Source: Deltaproteobacteria bacterium (GTDB lineage Bacteria; Desulfobacterota; Desulfuromonadia; Geobacterales; Pseudopelobacteraceae). From it: a stretch of 27,135 nt of DNA. The stretch spans positions 1-27,135 of the forward strand of contig JACRCG010000063.1 of NCBI GenBank assembly GCA_016219145.1, read 5' to 3'. The position numbers and the translations under genes were made by a program. The notes under the pieces were generated by a model. The model made no database searches. It was not told the DNA's origin and saw only the letters and a program-made list of their open reading frames with translations. Below, piece after piece: positions 14,906-21,490 of this stretch; position 1 is the first letter of the stretch, and each line of letters opens with the position of its first letter.

Positions 14906-15550
14906 ATGCACAAAACGTTTTTAATAAAACTCCTGTTCGCCTTTATTATGGCGCTTCCAACCCTGTCAGCCGCTGCAGACAACGCAGGCGCCGTCGAATC
15001 AAAGGGGGCAGCTCCAGCCAGGATTTCAGTTGGTGTACCTCAGCTGGTTACAACAGAAAACAAACCGGCCGCTACTACCGCAGCACAGCCATCCGCTAAA
15101 ATCGGCTATGTGGACGTCACCCGGATCGGAGTTGAATCTGAGCGCGGCAAAGCGCTCAAGACTCTTCTGACAACCAGGAAGGATCAGCTTCAGGGGAAAG
15201 TGGACAGCAGGAAAAAACAGATCGAGAAATTCAAGGCATCCGTTGAATCAAAAATTCAAAGCATGACGCCGCAGCAGCGTGAGGCCAAGGCCAAAGAATT
15301 CCAGAAGAAGCTGGAAGAGTTCCAGAAGTTTGCCCAGACATCGGAAGAAGAGCTGTTCAGGCTTCAGGACAGGGAGACCAAGGAACTCTATGAGGATATT
15401 GAAAAAAGCGCCGTTGCCCACGGCAAGGCCAACGGTTTTGCCGTAATCGTGGTAAAAAAGGAACTGCTCTATGTCGGCAGCTCCGTTGATGCCCAGGATG
15501 TCACCGACGCGCTGATCAAAGCTCTGAACGAGGCCGGGCCGAAGAAGTAG
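14906..15550 (+). CDS. OmpH/Skp-family periplasmic chaperone
   Basis: Probable periplasmic holdase for outer-membrane proteins, 214 aa. A signal peptide (MHKTFLIKLLFAFIMALPTLSAAA) is followed by a Pro/Ala/Thr-rich linker to about residue 62 that typical Skp proteins lack. The family core begins at KIGYVDVTRIGVESERGK and continues as a long charged coiled coil (about 80-170, many K, E and Q), ending with the conserved beta-strand part GFAVIVVKKELLYVGSSVDAQDVTDALIKALN. The ATG at 14906 was chosen because it begins the signal peptide; a GAGAGAG stretch lies upstream. It stands alone, not beside bamA or lpxD, so it may be an extra copy. Its 3' end overlaps the convergent Cys-cluster gene by 35 bases. 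Confidence 0.8.
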   Translation: MHKTFLIKLLFAFIMALPTLSAAADNAGAVESKGAAPARISVGVPQLVTTENKPAATTAAQPSAKIGYVDVTRIGVESERGKALKTLLTTRKDQLQGKVDSRKKQIEKFKASVESKIQSMTPQQREAKAKEFQKKLEEFQKFAQTSEEELFRLQDRETKELYEDIEKSAVAHGKANGFAVIVVKKELLYVGSSVDAQDVTDALIKALNEAGPKK

Positions 15551-15800
15551 GGCACGTGGCAAGCTCCCATTCAGCCAGTGTTGCCAAGGCCTCGGCACTG
15601 TTTGCCCCGCACATTTCCTCATTCGCCTGCAGGTTCCGACAGACCGTCGGGCGCTGGTCCAGGCCGAAAATGCGGCAGCGGTTATCCGGCGTCAACTGGA
15701 TACAGCGTACACCAGCGGCTTTGCCACCCTCCATACCCGGTATTGGCGAAGAGATTGAAGGCGCTATGCAGCAGGCCGCACAGCCGATACGACATTCCAT
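15516..15800 (-). CDS. YkgJ/YeiW-family cysteine-cluster protein
   Basis: A 94-aa protein of the UPF0153/YkgJ family (CxxxCxxCC type, thought to bind zinc or an iron-sulfur cluster). It opens with MECRIGCAACCIAPSISSP, continues with GGKAAGVRCIQLT, CRIFGLDQRPTVC and EMCG, and ends in a short helix, very like E. coli YeiW as I recall it. The ATG at 15800 has AAGGTGAG seven bases upstream; a GTG twelve bases earlier is possible but lies within that ribosome site. Function is unknown. The last 35 bases overlap the 3' end of the OmpH/Skp gene on the other strand. Confidence 0.8.
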   Translation of the reverse strand: MECRIGCAACCIAPSISSPIPGMEGGKAAGVRCIQLTPDNRCRIFGLDQRPTVCRNLQANEEMCGANSAEALATLAEWELATCPTSSARPRSEL

Positions 15801-15825
15801 GATAACACTCACCTTTCCTGATTAA

Positions 15826-15860
15826 CAAACGGGGCGGAATCAAATGATCCGCCCCGTTTG
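15826..15860. terminator. Hairpin upstream of the YkgJ-type gene
   Basis: A perfect 13-bp stem, CAAACGGGGCGGA (15826-15838) with TCCGCCCCGTTTG (15848-15860), around a 9-base loop. It lies just upstream of the YkgJ-type start and about 275 bases past the OmpH/Skp stop. No T run follows on the plus strand and only a short TGTT on the minus strand, so it may be a weak terminator or a leader structure. Confidence 0.45.
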
Positions 15861-15890
15861 TCGCGGCAATTAAGAAACAACATCGTATTT

Positions 15891-16189
15891 ATCTCACAAA
15901 GCCCACAAAGTTCACCAAGAAAATCAGCAGATTATCGAAGCAAAGAATACGGCAGTTCGCGAACCACAGAGCAACTGAGCAACAGAGAAATTAAACATTT
16001 TCATCAACACATGCATAACCAAAATGGTGAGTGTTTTTTTATGGCTTTAACCTGAGTTCTTCTTTGTTTTTGCTCAGTTGCTCCGTTGCTCTGTGTTTCA
16101 AATGCTTTTTCTAGGATAATACACTATGGGTGAGAGCCTAATCCTGCATAGCCCTCTGATTTCTTTGTGTTCTTTGTGCCTTTGTGAGA
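15891..16189. repeat. Nested inverted repeats in a 354-base gene-free gap
   Basis: The gap between the YkgJ-type gene and ahcY holds two palindromes, one inside the other. The outer arms are 15892-15927 (starts TCTCACAAAGC, units of ACAAAG) and 16156-16189 (ends CTTTGTGAGA). The inner arms are 15962-15992 (CCACAGAGCAACTGAGCAAC) and 16071-16097 (TGCTCAGTTGCTCCGTTGCT). Both are made of short internal repeats. No coding potential, promoter or terminator was convincing in the gap. Similar motifs are scattered in Geobacter-type genomes (from memory). Confidence 0.75.
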
Positions 16190-16214
16190 ACCAACTGCTT
16201 TTTTCAGGTCTATT

Positions 16215-17609
16215 CTAATACCGGTACTGCTCTGCCTTGTACGGCCCTTCCTTCGGCACCCCGATATAAGCCGCCTGCTCGTCGGTCAACACCGAAAGCT
16301 GCGCGTTCAGCTTCTTCAGCTGCAACCGGGCCACCTTCTCATCAAGATGCTTGGGCAGCACGTAGACCCCGACCGGATAGTCAGCATTGCGGGTAAACAG
16401 TTCGATCTGGGCGATGGTCTGGTTGGCGAAGGAGGATGACATGACATAGCTGGGGTGGCCGGTGCCGCAGCCCAGGTTGACCAGACGTCCCTTGGCCAGC
16501 AGGATGATGCGCTTGCCGTCCGGGAAGATGATGTGATCGACCTGCGGCTTGATCTCCTCCCACTGGTATTTCTCCAGAGCAGCTACTTCGATCTCGTTGT
16601 CGAAATGTCCGATGTTGCAGACGATGGCCTGATCTTTCATGGCGGCCATGTGGTCGTGGGTGATGACGTGGTAGTTGCCGGTACAGGTCACGAAGATATC
16701 GGCCTTGTCGGCGGCATACTCCATCGTTACCACGCGGTACCCTTCCATGGCGGCCTGCAGGGCGCAGATCGGATCGACTTCGGTCACCCAGACCTGGGCC
16801 GACAGGGCGCGCATGGCCTGGGCTGAGCCCTTGCCCACGTCGCCGTAACCGCAGATCAGGGCTACCTTGCCGGCAATCATGACGTCGGTGGCGCGCTTGA
16901 TGCCGTCCACCAGTGATTCGCGGCAGCCGTACAGGTTGTCGAACTTGGACTTGGTGACCGAATCATTGACATTGATGGCCGGGAAGCGCAGGTCGCCGCG
17001 CTCATGCATCTGGTACAGGCGGTGTACGCCGGTGGTGGTCTCCTCGGTCACGCCCTTGATCTGAACCAGACGGGTGGAGTACCAGGACGGATCCACCGCC
17101 AGTTTGGCCTTGATGGCGGCAAACAGGATGATCTCCTCTTCGGATCCCGGATTTCCCAGAACAGACAGATCTTTCTCGGCCCTGGCTCCCAGATGCAGCA
17201 GCAGGGTGGCATCACCGCCGTCGTCCAGAATCATGTTGGAAAAACCGCCGTCGCTCCATTCGAAGATGCGGTGTGTATAATCCCAGTACTGCTCAAGCGT
17301 CTCGCCCTTGACGGCGAAGACCGGTACTCCCTGAGCTGCAATGGCAGCAGCGGCGTGATCCTGGGTCGAGAAAATATTGCAGGAAGCCCAACGCACCTCG
17401 GCCCCCAGAGCGGTCAAGGTTTCGATCAGTACGGCGGTCTGGATGGTCATGTGCAGCGAACCGGTGATGCGCGCGCCTTTCAGCGGCTGTGCTGCGGCAA
17501 ACTCTTCGCGGATGGCCATCAATCCCGGCATTTCGGTTTCGGCGATCCTGATTTCCTTGCGGCCCCAGTCAGCCAGACCAAGGTCTGCTACGATGTAATC
17601 CTGAATCAT
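16215..17609 (-). CDS. ahcY: S-adenosylhomocysteine hydrolase
   Basis: Cytoplasmic NAD-dependent hydrolase that splits S-adenosylhomocysteine into adenosine and homocysteine, removing the product inhibitor of SAM-dependent methyltransferases. It has 464 aa, the long bacterial form with an insertion of about 40 residues (roughly 140-175). Visible are SLHMTIQTAVLIETL with H53, the catalytic NVNDSVTKSKFDN with K220 and D224, the NAD motif CGYGDVGKGSA (253-263), and the C-terminal KAEQYRY that reaches the partner subunit's cofactor. AAAGGAG lies nine bases before the ATG. It is the last gene of a unit with the ArsR-methyltransferase regulator and the small membrane protein (21-base gap), which fits control by a SahR-type repressor. 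Confidence 0.96.
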   Translation of the reverse strand: MIQDYIVADLGLADWGRKEIRIAETEMPGLMAIREEFAAAQPLKGARITGSLHMTIQTAVLIETLTALGAEVRWASCNIFSTQDHAAAAIAAQGVPVFAVKGETLEQYWDYTHRIFEWSDGGFSNMILDDGGDATLLLHLGARAEKDLSVLGNPGSEEEIILFAAIKAKLAVDPSWYSTRLVQIKGVTEETTTGVHRLYQMHERGDLRFPAINVNDSVTKSKFDNLYGCRESLVDGIKRATDVMIAGKVALICGYGDVGKGSAQAMRALSAQVWVTEVDPICALQAAMEGYRVVTMEYAADKADIFVTCTGNYHVITHDHMAAMKDQAIVCNIGHFDNEIEVAALEKYQWEEIKPQVDHIIFPDGKRIILLAKGRLVNLGCGTGHPSYVMSSSFANQTIAQIELFTRNADYPVGVYVLPKHLDEKVARLQLKKLNAQLSVLTDEQAAYIGVPKEGPYKAEQYRY

Positions 17610-17630
17610 TCTTGTTTCTCCTTTGTGAGT

Positions 17631-17903
17631 TTAGTTCTGCTTGTTACGGGTAATTCTGTCTATTGCTCTGGTTCCGAAATGCTCAAGCGCCATCCCGAGA
17701 ATGATAATCGAAAAAAACAGTGCTGCTTCGGCAATTGCTCTTGCTTTCGAAGGCGCAAAAGTATCCAGGTACATGATATCACCTTCAAGCGCTCCTCCCC
17801 ATATGACGCAATAAAGCTGATAGAGGACAACAGGCAGCGATATTCCGCCGACAAATATCAAAGACCATCCCAGAATTTTTATTATGACTCTTAATAGTTT
17901 CAT
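17631..17903 (-). CDS. Small two-helix membrane protein in the sahR-ahcY unit
   Basis: A 90-aa protein I do not recognise. Two hydrophobic segments are clear, about residues 10-35 (LGWSLIFVGGISLPVVLYQLYC) and 55-75 (AEAALFFSIIILGMALEHFG), with a basic C-terminal tail. The ATG at 17903 starts just before the first segment; it has only a weak ribosome site (GCAGG), and a longer frame reading back into the regulator gene has no membrane logic. It sits 23 bases after the regulator and 21 bases before ahcY, so the three should be co-transcribed. It could be a transporter accessory or simply a passenger. Confidence 0.6.
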   Translation of the reverse strand: MKLLRVIIKILGWSLIFVGGISLPVVLYQLYCVIWGGALEGDIMYLDTFAPSKARAIAEAALFFSIIILGMALEHFGTRAIDRITRNKQN

Positions 17904-17926
17904 GCCTGCATCTCGATCTGTGGACG

Positions 17927-18844
17927 TTATGAACAGAGTCCTTGCACCAGCAATACCGCCTCTTGCCCTTGTCCGCCATCTACCCGTTTGCACGTGACGC
18001 CGGCAAAGCCTGCCTCCTCCAGCCAACCCTTTAACTCCGCTTCCTCAAAGCCCAGCCACTGGTCGGCCAGCTGTTCACGAGCCGCCTCACGTTCGTGGCG
18101 GGACAGGTCGGCGATCAACAGCACGCCGCCCGAAGTCAGCACCCGCCGGACTTCGCTCAGCACCGCCAATGGATCGGCGGCATGATGCAGCACCATGTTG
18201 GCCACTACGCAGCCGGTCGAGGCATCCGGAAGCGGCAGATGAGTCATCTCGCCCAGTCGGAGTTCAACTCCGCTCATTCCCCTATCCGCCATGCGACGGC
18301 GGGCCTCCTCAAGCATGGCCGGGGAGTGATCGACACCAATCACCTTGGCGGACTTTGCTGCCAATTCTATCAGCAAACCGCCGGTGCCGATGCCGATCTC
18401 CAGTACCGTGCCCCCCTGCGGCAGCCGATCCAGCAACTGCTGCCGGTATTCCGGCACCGGCAGCAGGGTGCGGGCCAGGTCGTCCCACTGGCGGGCATGT
18501 TGATTGAAAAACTCCTGGCTGCGCCTGCGACGCTCGTCCAACACAGCGGCCACGGCGGCCAGATCCTGTTTGCGCTCGGCAAGCAGTTCCAGCTCTTGCT
18601 CAAAGGCGATCCGCATGGCAGAAAAAAAGCGCGAATCCGTTCCGGCACGATAATAGCTCCAGGTGCCCTGACGCTTGACTGTCAGCACCCCGGCCTCGGT
18701 CAGGATTTTCAGGTGGCGCGAAATGCGCGACTGTCCCATGCCCATGATGCGGGTGAGTTCCTGCACGGTGAATTCGCCGGAGAGCAGCACTGCGGTCAGT
18801 CGCAGACGGCAGGGGTCAGCCAGGGCTTTGAGGACATCCAGCAT
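17927..18844 (-). CDS. SahR-like ArsR-family repressor fused to a SAM-dependent methyltransferase domain
   Basis: A 305-aa regulator. Residues 1-85 are an ArsR winged helix (LADPCRLRLTAVLLSGEFTVQEL, recognition helix SRISRHLKILTEAGVL, wing RQGTWSYYRA). Residues 110-300 are a class I methyltransferase fold with motif I VLEIGIGTGG (147-156) and GVDHSPAMLEEA after it. No metal-binding CxC motif of ArsR/SmtB sensors is seen, so the ligand is probably SAM or SAH. SahR regulators of the SAM cycle in Proteobacteria belong to the ArsR family, and in Deltaproteobacteria are often found with ahcY; the position here, two genes before ahcY, supports that reading. Three overlapping palindromes upstream of the gene are the likely operator. 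Confidence 0.8.
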   Translation of the reverse strand: MLDVLKALADPCRLRLTAVLLSGEFTVQELTRIMGMGQSRISRHLKILTEAGVLTVKRQGTWSYYRAGTDSRFFSAMRIAFEQELELLAERKQDLAAVAAVLDERRRRSQEFFNQHARQWDDLARTLLPVPEYRQQLLDRLPQGGTVLEIGIGTGGLLIELAAKSAKVIGVDHSPAMLEEARRRMADRGMSGVELRLGEMTHLPLPDASTGCVVANMVLHHAADPLAVLSEVRRVLTSGGVLLIADLSRHEREAAREQLADQWLGFEEAELKGWLEEAGFAGVTCKRVDGGQGQEAVLLVQGLCS

Positions 18845-18862
18845 CTTGCATCCGAAATCATG

Positions 18863-18895
18863 AGATAACTAAATCAAGTTATCTTGATATATCAA
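18863..18895. promoter_or_regulatory. Overlapping palindromes, probable operator of the sahR-ahcY unit
   Basis: Three interlocked dyads lie 19-51 bases upstream of the regulator start: AGATAAC (18863-18869) with GTTATCT (18878-18884); ATCAAG-N4-CTTGAT (18873-18888); and TTGATATATCAA (18884-18895). AT-rich dyads of this size suit ArsR-family dimers. No other function of the short gap is evident. Confidence 0.6.
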
Positions 18896-18916
18896 CATAC
18901 AACCCTGGCGTCAAGC

Positions 18917-18951
18917 ATAAAAAAGGCCCGCCTGGAAGCCTGGCGAGCCTT
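18917..18951 (-). terminator. Intrinsic terminator after the NPD-family gene
   Basis: Read on the minus strand: a 10-bp stem with one G-U pair (AAGGCTCGCC with GGCGGGCCTT, positions 18951-18942 and 18932-18923), a 9-base loop, then T6 and AT. It lies about 45 bases past the stop of the gene ending at 18998 and isolates it from the sahR-ahcY unit. Confidence 0.8.
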
Positions 18952-18997
18952 GAATAATCTGTTATCGGCCTGAAAACAGACCCTTCGGAAAATTCAA

Positions 18998-20059
18998 CTA
19001 TTCCCCGAACAGCTCGGCGAAGATTTCCCGAACCGTACTGATGCGCTCTGACTTCCAGGCATTGGTGCCGCAAAAGACCAGGCCGGTATCCACATCACCG
19101 CGCTGCGAGCGGTCCAAAGCCGTGACAATGCAAAAACGCTCGCCGGTCTCCTTGTAGGTACACTTTTTAAGGCACCCCATCCGGCAAGGGGTGTGATGCT
19201 CCAGATCATACTGGCGCATCCTGTCCTTGTTGGTGATAATGGCCCGCCCCGGCAAGCCGGCCGGGCTCATGATCAGACCGATATCCTCTTTTTTGCAATC
19301 GAGATACATCTGTTTGAATTCATCGCTGGCGTCGCACTCCTCAGTGCAGACAAAACGGGTCGCCATCTGCACGCCATCGGCTCCCTCAGCCAGGGCATGC
19401 TCCAGATCGGCCCGGTCCCAGACTCCTCCGGCGGCAATAACCGGCACATCGGCGCCGTATTCGCTGAGGAAAAACTCCTTGATACCACGGACGGTGGCGT
19501 ACTGATCATACTCACCAGTGCCGATGTTCTCCATCTTCTCGCCCAGATGTCCGCCGGCGGTGTCGGGATCCTCGACCACGACCGCATCCGGCAGACGGTT
19601 ATAGGCTTTGTGCCACTTGCGGGCGATCAACTGGGCGGCGCGGATAGACGAAGCGATCGGCACCAGGGCGACATCAGGATGGTCGGCGGTCAACTCCGGC
19701 AGACTCATCGGAAGACCGGCGCCGCAGACAATAACCTTGGCGCCACCTTCAACAGCGGCCCTTACCAGCGGCTCGAAATCGGACAGGGCCACCATGACGT
19801 TGACGCCGATGATACCGTCCGGAGCAATTTCGTAAGCCTTGCGAAGTTCGGCCTTGAAAGCCTCTGTCTCGGCCTGAAAATAATTTCTTCCGTTATAAAA
19901 CTCGCTGTTGAGAGCTATGCCTGCTGCCGCAACCAGACCGACGCCACCGCACTTTGCCACGTTTCCGGCCAGTCTCCCGGCAGAGATGCGAACCCCCATG
20001 CCCCCCTGAATCAGAGGATAGCGGGCGATGTGTTTTCCTATTTTCAACGGCTTCGGCAT
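18998..20059 (-). CDS. NPD-family flavoprotein (nitronate monooxygenase/enoyl reductase-like)
   Basis: A 353-aa TIM-barrel FMN protein of the nitronate monooxygenase/2-nitropropane dioxygenase family. The N-terminus has LIQGGMGVRISAG, the middle has VVEDPDTAGGHLG (His171 in the place usual for the catalytic His), and VPVIAAGGVWD (206-215) and GADGVQMATRF (227-236) form the FMN phosphate site. A cysteine-rich stretch (C292, C296, C300, C310; PCRMGCLKKC) near the C-terminus is unusual for plain nitronate monooxygenases and might hold a metal or cluster. Substrate cannot be told; FabK-like enoyl reductases are related. The ATG at 20059 has GGGGAGG eight bases upstream; a 42-residue longer frame has no ribosome site or homologous look. 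It stands alone with its own terminator. Confidence 0.8.
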   Translation of the reverse strand: MPKPLKIGKHIARYPLIQGGMGVRISAGRLAGNVAKCGGVGLVAAAGIALNSEFYNGRNYFQAETEAFKAELRKAYEIAPDGIIGVNVMVALSDFEPLVRAAVEGGAKVIVCGAGLPMSLPELTADHPDVALVPIASSIRAAQLIARKWHKAYNRLPDAVVVEDPDTAGGHLGEKMENIGTGEYDQYATVRGIKEFFLSEYGADVPVIAAGGVWDRADLEHALAEGADGVQMATRFVCTEECDASDEFKQMYLDCKKEDIGLIMSPAGLPGRAIITNKDRMRQYDLEHHTPCRMGCLKKCTYKETGERFCIVTALDRSQRGDVDTGLVFCGTNAWKSERISTVREIFAELFGE

Positions 20060-20174
20060 GGTCAATCCTCCCCGGGTGGCTGAAATCCGGGGTATCATAG
20101 CAAGCAAGCGTGCCGGGGTTTGTAATACTTTTGTAAATTCTCTTATGTTGAGCTGTATCGGGAGTGAGGTAGTG

Positions 20175-20315
20175 TTAGACACCATCGGCTTTGACTTCCA
20201 TCAAGTATGAGATCAGGCGGCAGATTTTCCCGCTCCGCATTTCAAACACATCGACGAATACCAGATTCAAGAATTCGCCGCCTGCTTTGACCCCAGAGGT
20301 GTTCCAGAGGTGTTC
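20175..20315 (-). pseudogene. 3' remnant of a SnoaL/NTF2-like gene
   Basis: About 47 codons without a start, ending at TAA (20175-20177). They read GGEFLNLVFVDVFEMRSGK and then a short ICRLISYL strand, the C-terminal strands of SnoaL-like/ketosteroid-isomerase-fold proteins (GEF, then V-D-V-F, then SGKI). The piece begins straight after the stop of the DUF1294 gene and in the same frame. Its 5' part holds a perfect tandem repeat of 11 bp (20293-20303, 20304-20314). A deletion that removed the front of the gene would explain this. Confidence 0.5.
20293..20314. repeat. Perfect 11-bp tandem duplication
   Basis: CCAGAGGTGTT occurs twice without a gap, exactly at the border between the DUF1294 stop codon and the SnoaL-like remnant. 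It looks like a slippage or rearrangement scar. Confidence 0.8.
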
Positions 20316-20930
20316 TTATTGTTTTATTATCAGCGACTTGAGGGCCTCTACTGCTCTTGGATTTATGAGAACAATAAATGCACAACTGTTCAGAGCTATC
20401 GTGATCCAGAAAACCGTGCGAAATGGTCTCTTTATTGATTTGTGTCGTAATAGCTGTTGGGCTGCGAGTGCTCCCGGCCACCCGCCAAACAAGGCAAGTA
20501 GATGTAATGTGCTTTCTTGTGTTCTCCACTCTCCTTTTTGAGCGGCGGATTTGTCTAAATAGTAAAAAATATAGGTCATTAAACTCATAGCAAGATAAAC
20601 AACAAACGACCAGGAAGGAGCAATTCCAAAGAGGCAGAAAAAAACAATTAAAACTAAAAACAACACAGCATAAGTGTTTGCGAAAACCCAATTGCCTTGA
20701 TCATCTTTTTCGATAACTGCAGCAGCAGACATAGTAATCTCTGCTGCACAAATTCGACCTTGTTTGTCAGTTGACAAGATATAGGTTACCGACCGATTCA
20801 CCTCAGGTCGGCGAGCCTGATACTTAAACGCCTTTATGTGGGCGAATACTTGACCTTCGCCAGAGCTTGGGGTGATGAAACCGTACCCCTTGTCATCATT
20901 CCACGATGTAATTTTGCCTTGTTTGATCAT
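20316..20930 (-). CDS. Cold-shock domain/DUF1294 membrane protein
   Basis: A 204-aa two-part protein. Residues 1-68 are a cold-shock domain with RNP1-like KGYGFITP and VFAHIKAF. The rest is the DUF1294 membrane domain: one hydrophobic stretch at about 87-125 and, after YLDKSAAQKGEWRTQESTLH, the family signature LLALFGGWPGALAAQQLLRHK and a last segment near 170-190. This fusion is known in many proteobacteria; its role is unknown, presumably RNA binding at the inner membrane. AAGAG precedes the ATG. The base composition looks lower in GC than its neighbours. It sits between two gene remnants, which suggests arrival in, or survival of, a rearranged segment. Confidence 0.85.
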   Translation of the reverse strand: MIKQGKITSWNDDKGYGFITPSSGEGQVFAHIKAFKYQARRPEVNRSVTYILSTDKQGRICAAEITMSAAAVIEKDDQGNWVFANTYAVLFLVLIVFFCLFGIAPSWSFVVYLAMSLMTYIFYYLDKSAAQKGEWRTQESTLHLLALFGGWPGALAAQQLLRHKSIKRPFRTVFWITIALNSCAFIVLINPRAVEALKSLIIKQ

Positions 20931-20945
20931 AAATCTCTTTTTTAT

Positions 20946-20984
20946 TCAACGGTGCTGAGGCACCAGCGGCTTGACCGCTGTTGA
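20946..20984. other. Perfect three-way-junction palindrome upstream of the DUF1294 gene
   Basis: Thirty-nine bases fold with no unpaired base at the junction: outer stem TCAAC (20946-20950) with GTTGA (20980-20984); hairpin 1 GGTGC/GCACC with loop TGAG (20951-20964); hairpin 2 AGCGG/CCGCT with loop CTTGA (20965-20979). It lies 16 bases upstream of the DUF1294 start and beside a recombinase fragment. On the minus strand its edge reads GTTGAAT, which fits the integron core GTTRRRY, but its length and shape are not those of a normal attC. Confidence 0.6.
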
Positions 20985-21060
20985 CGATGGTTGGCGTCCC
21001 GTCAGCCTTCATTCTAGGCACCTTGTATGTCGTTGGCGGAAGAAGGCAAGAAATACTCGT

Positions 21061-21165
21061 TATCCGCTTGAGAATCGCTCGTACCTCCTCCCGTGACAGT
21101 ACCACCGGCAGTTTTTTCGAACGCTTCGGTCGTACAAGGTCGAATATTCTACTACTTTTGGGGAG
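21061..21165 (-). pseudogene. Fragment of a tyrosine recombinase (integron-integrase/XerD type)
   Basis: Thirty-five codons reading, in part, DLVRPKRSKKLPVVLSREEV and then RAILKRI. This is the hinge between the N-terminal SAM-like domain and the catalytic domain of tyrosine recombinases, where LPVVLSREEV is highly characteristic. It is cut on both sides: an in-frame TAA lies just upstream (21166-21168), and after KRI the frame continues with unrelated sequence and no catalytic Arg/His/Tyr motifs. It marks an old mobile-element insertion. Confidence 0.6.
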
Positions 21166-21168
21166 TTA

Positions 21169-21426
21169 TCAAGCAAAACCATGCGTATTTACATAACAGA
21201 AAATAATCCGAAAAGACACAGGAAACATTCTTCATTAGAACAGTATTTACGCGGGGTTAAGTAAACGTTGGAACGATAATTCTTGAATAATCAGCCTTGG
21301 CAATCAACCCTTAAAATGGGGGCTTATAGCTCCCCTTCTTGAAATGAAGGAGGGGGACTAAACCGAGCGCACATCGCTGACAATATCAATTTGTTTCCAC
21401 TCAAACCCCTCCAAACCCTTTCCCAA
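21169..21426. other. Gene-free stretch with an imperfect hairpin
   Basis: Between the recombinase fragment and the promoter of the next gene I see no gene. Positions 21331-21357 form an imperfect hairpin (TCCCCTTC facing GAAGGAGGGGGA) of a kind that recurs as C-rich/G-rich pairs in related genomes; a C-rich tract follows at 21397-21424. No T run follows, so I do not call a terminator. Confidence 0.4.
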
Positions 21427-21455
21427 TTGACTCTCCCGGTGTGATGAGGAATAAT
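21427..21455 (+). promoter_or_regulatory. Sigma70 promoter of the aromatic-repeat protein gene
   Basis: TTGACT (21427-21432), 17 bases, AATAAT (21450-21455); both boxes match at five of six positions or nearly so. The predicted start near 21462 leaves a leader of about 29 bases with AGAGGAG before the ATG at 21491. Confidence 0.6.
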
Positions 21456-21490
21456 GCGGCACTCGTTTTGTATCTCCCAGAGGAGCCCGG

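Noticed and set aside
16215..17630. SAH or SAM riboswitch before ahcY
   Set aside because: Only 21 bases separate ahcY from the preceding gene, too short for any known riboswitch; control is more likely by the ArsR-type regulator.
20084..20100. Sigma54 promoter before the NPD-family gene (CGGCAC...TTGCT)
   Set aside because: The GG and GC are eleven bases apart instead of ten and the -24 T is C, so spacing is wrong.
20171..20178. GTCTAAC (minus strand) at the SnoaL-like stop as an integron inverse core
   Set aside because: The motif is degenerate and common, and no GTTRRRY partner lies within the needed distance.
20944..20950. True integron attC site before the DUF1294 gene
   Set aside because: The core GTTGAAT (minus strand) fits, but the partner core is imperfect, the element is only about 40 bases and folds as two hairpins instead of one long imperfect hairpin. 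Kept only as a structural finding.
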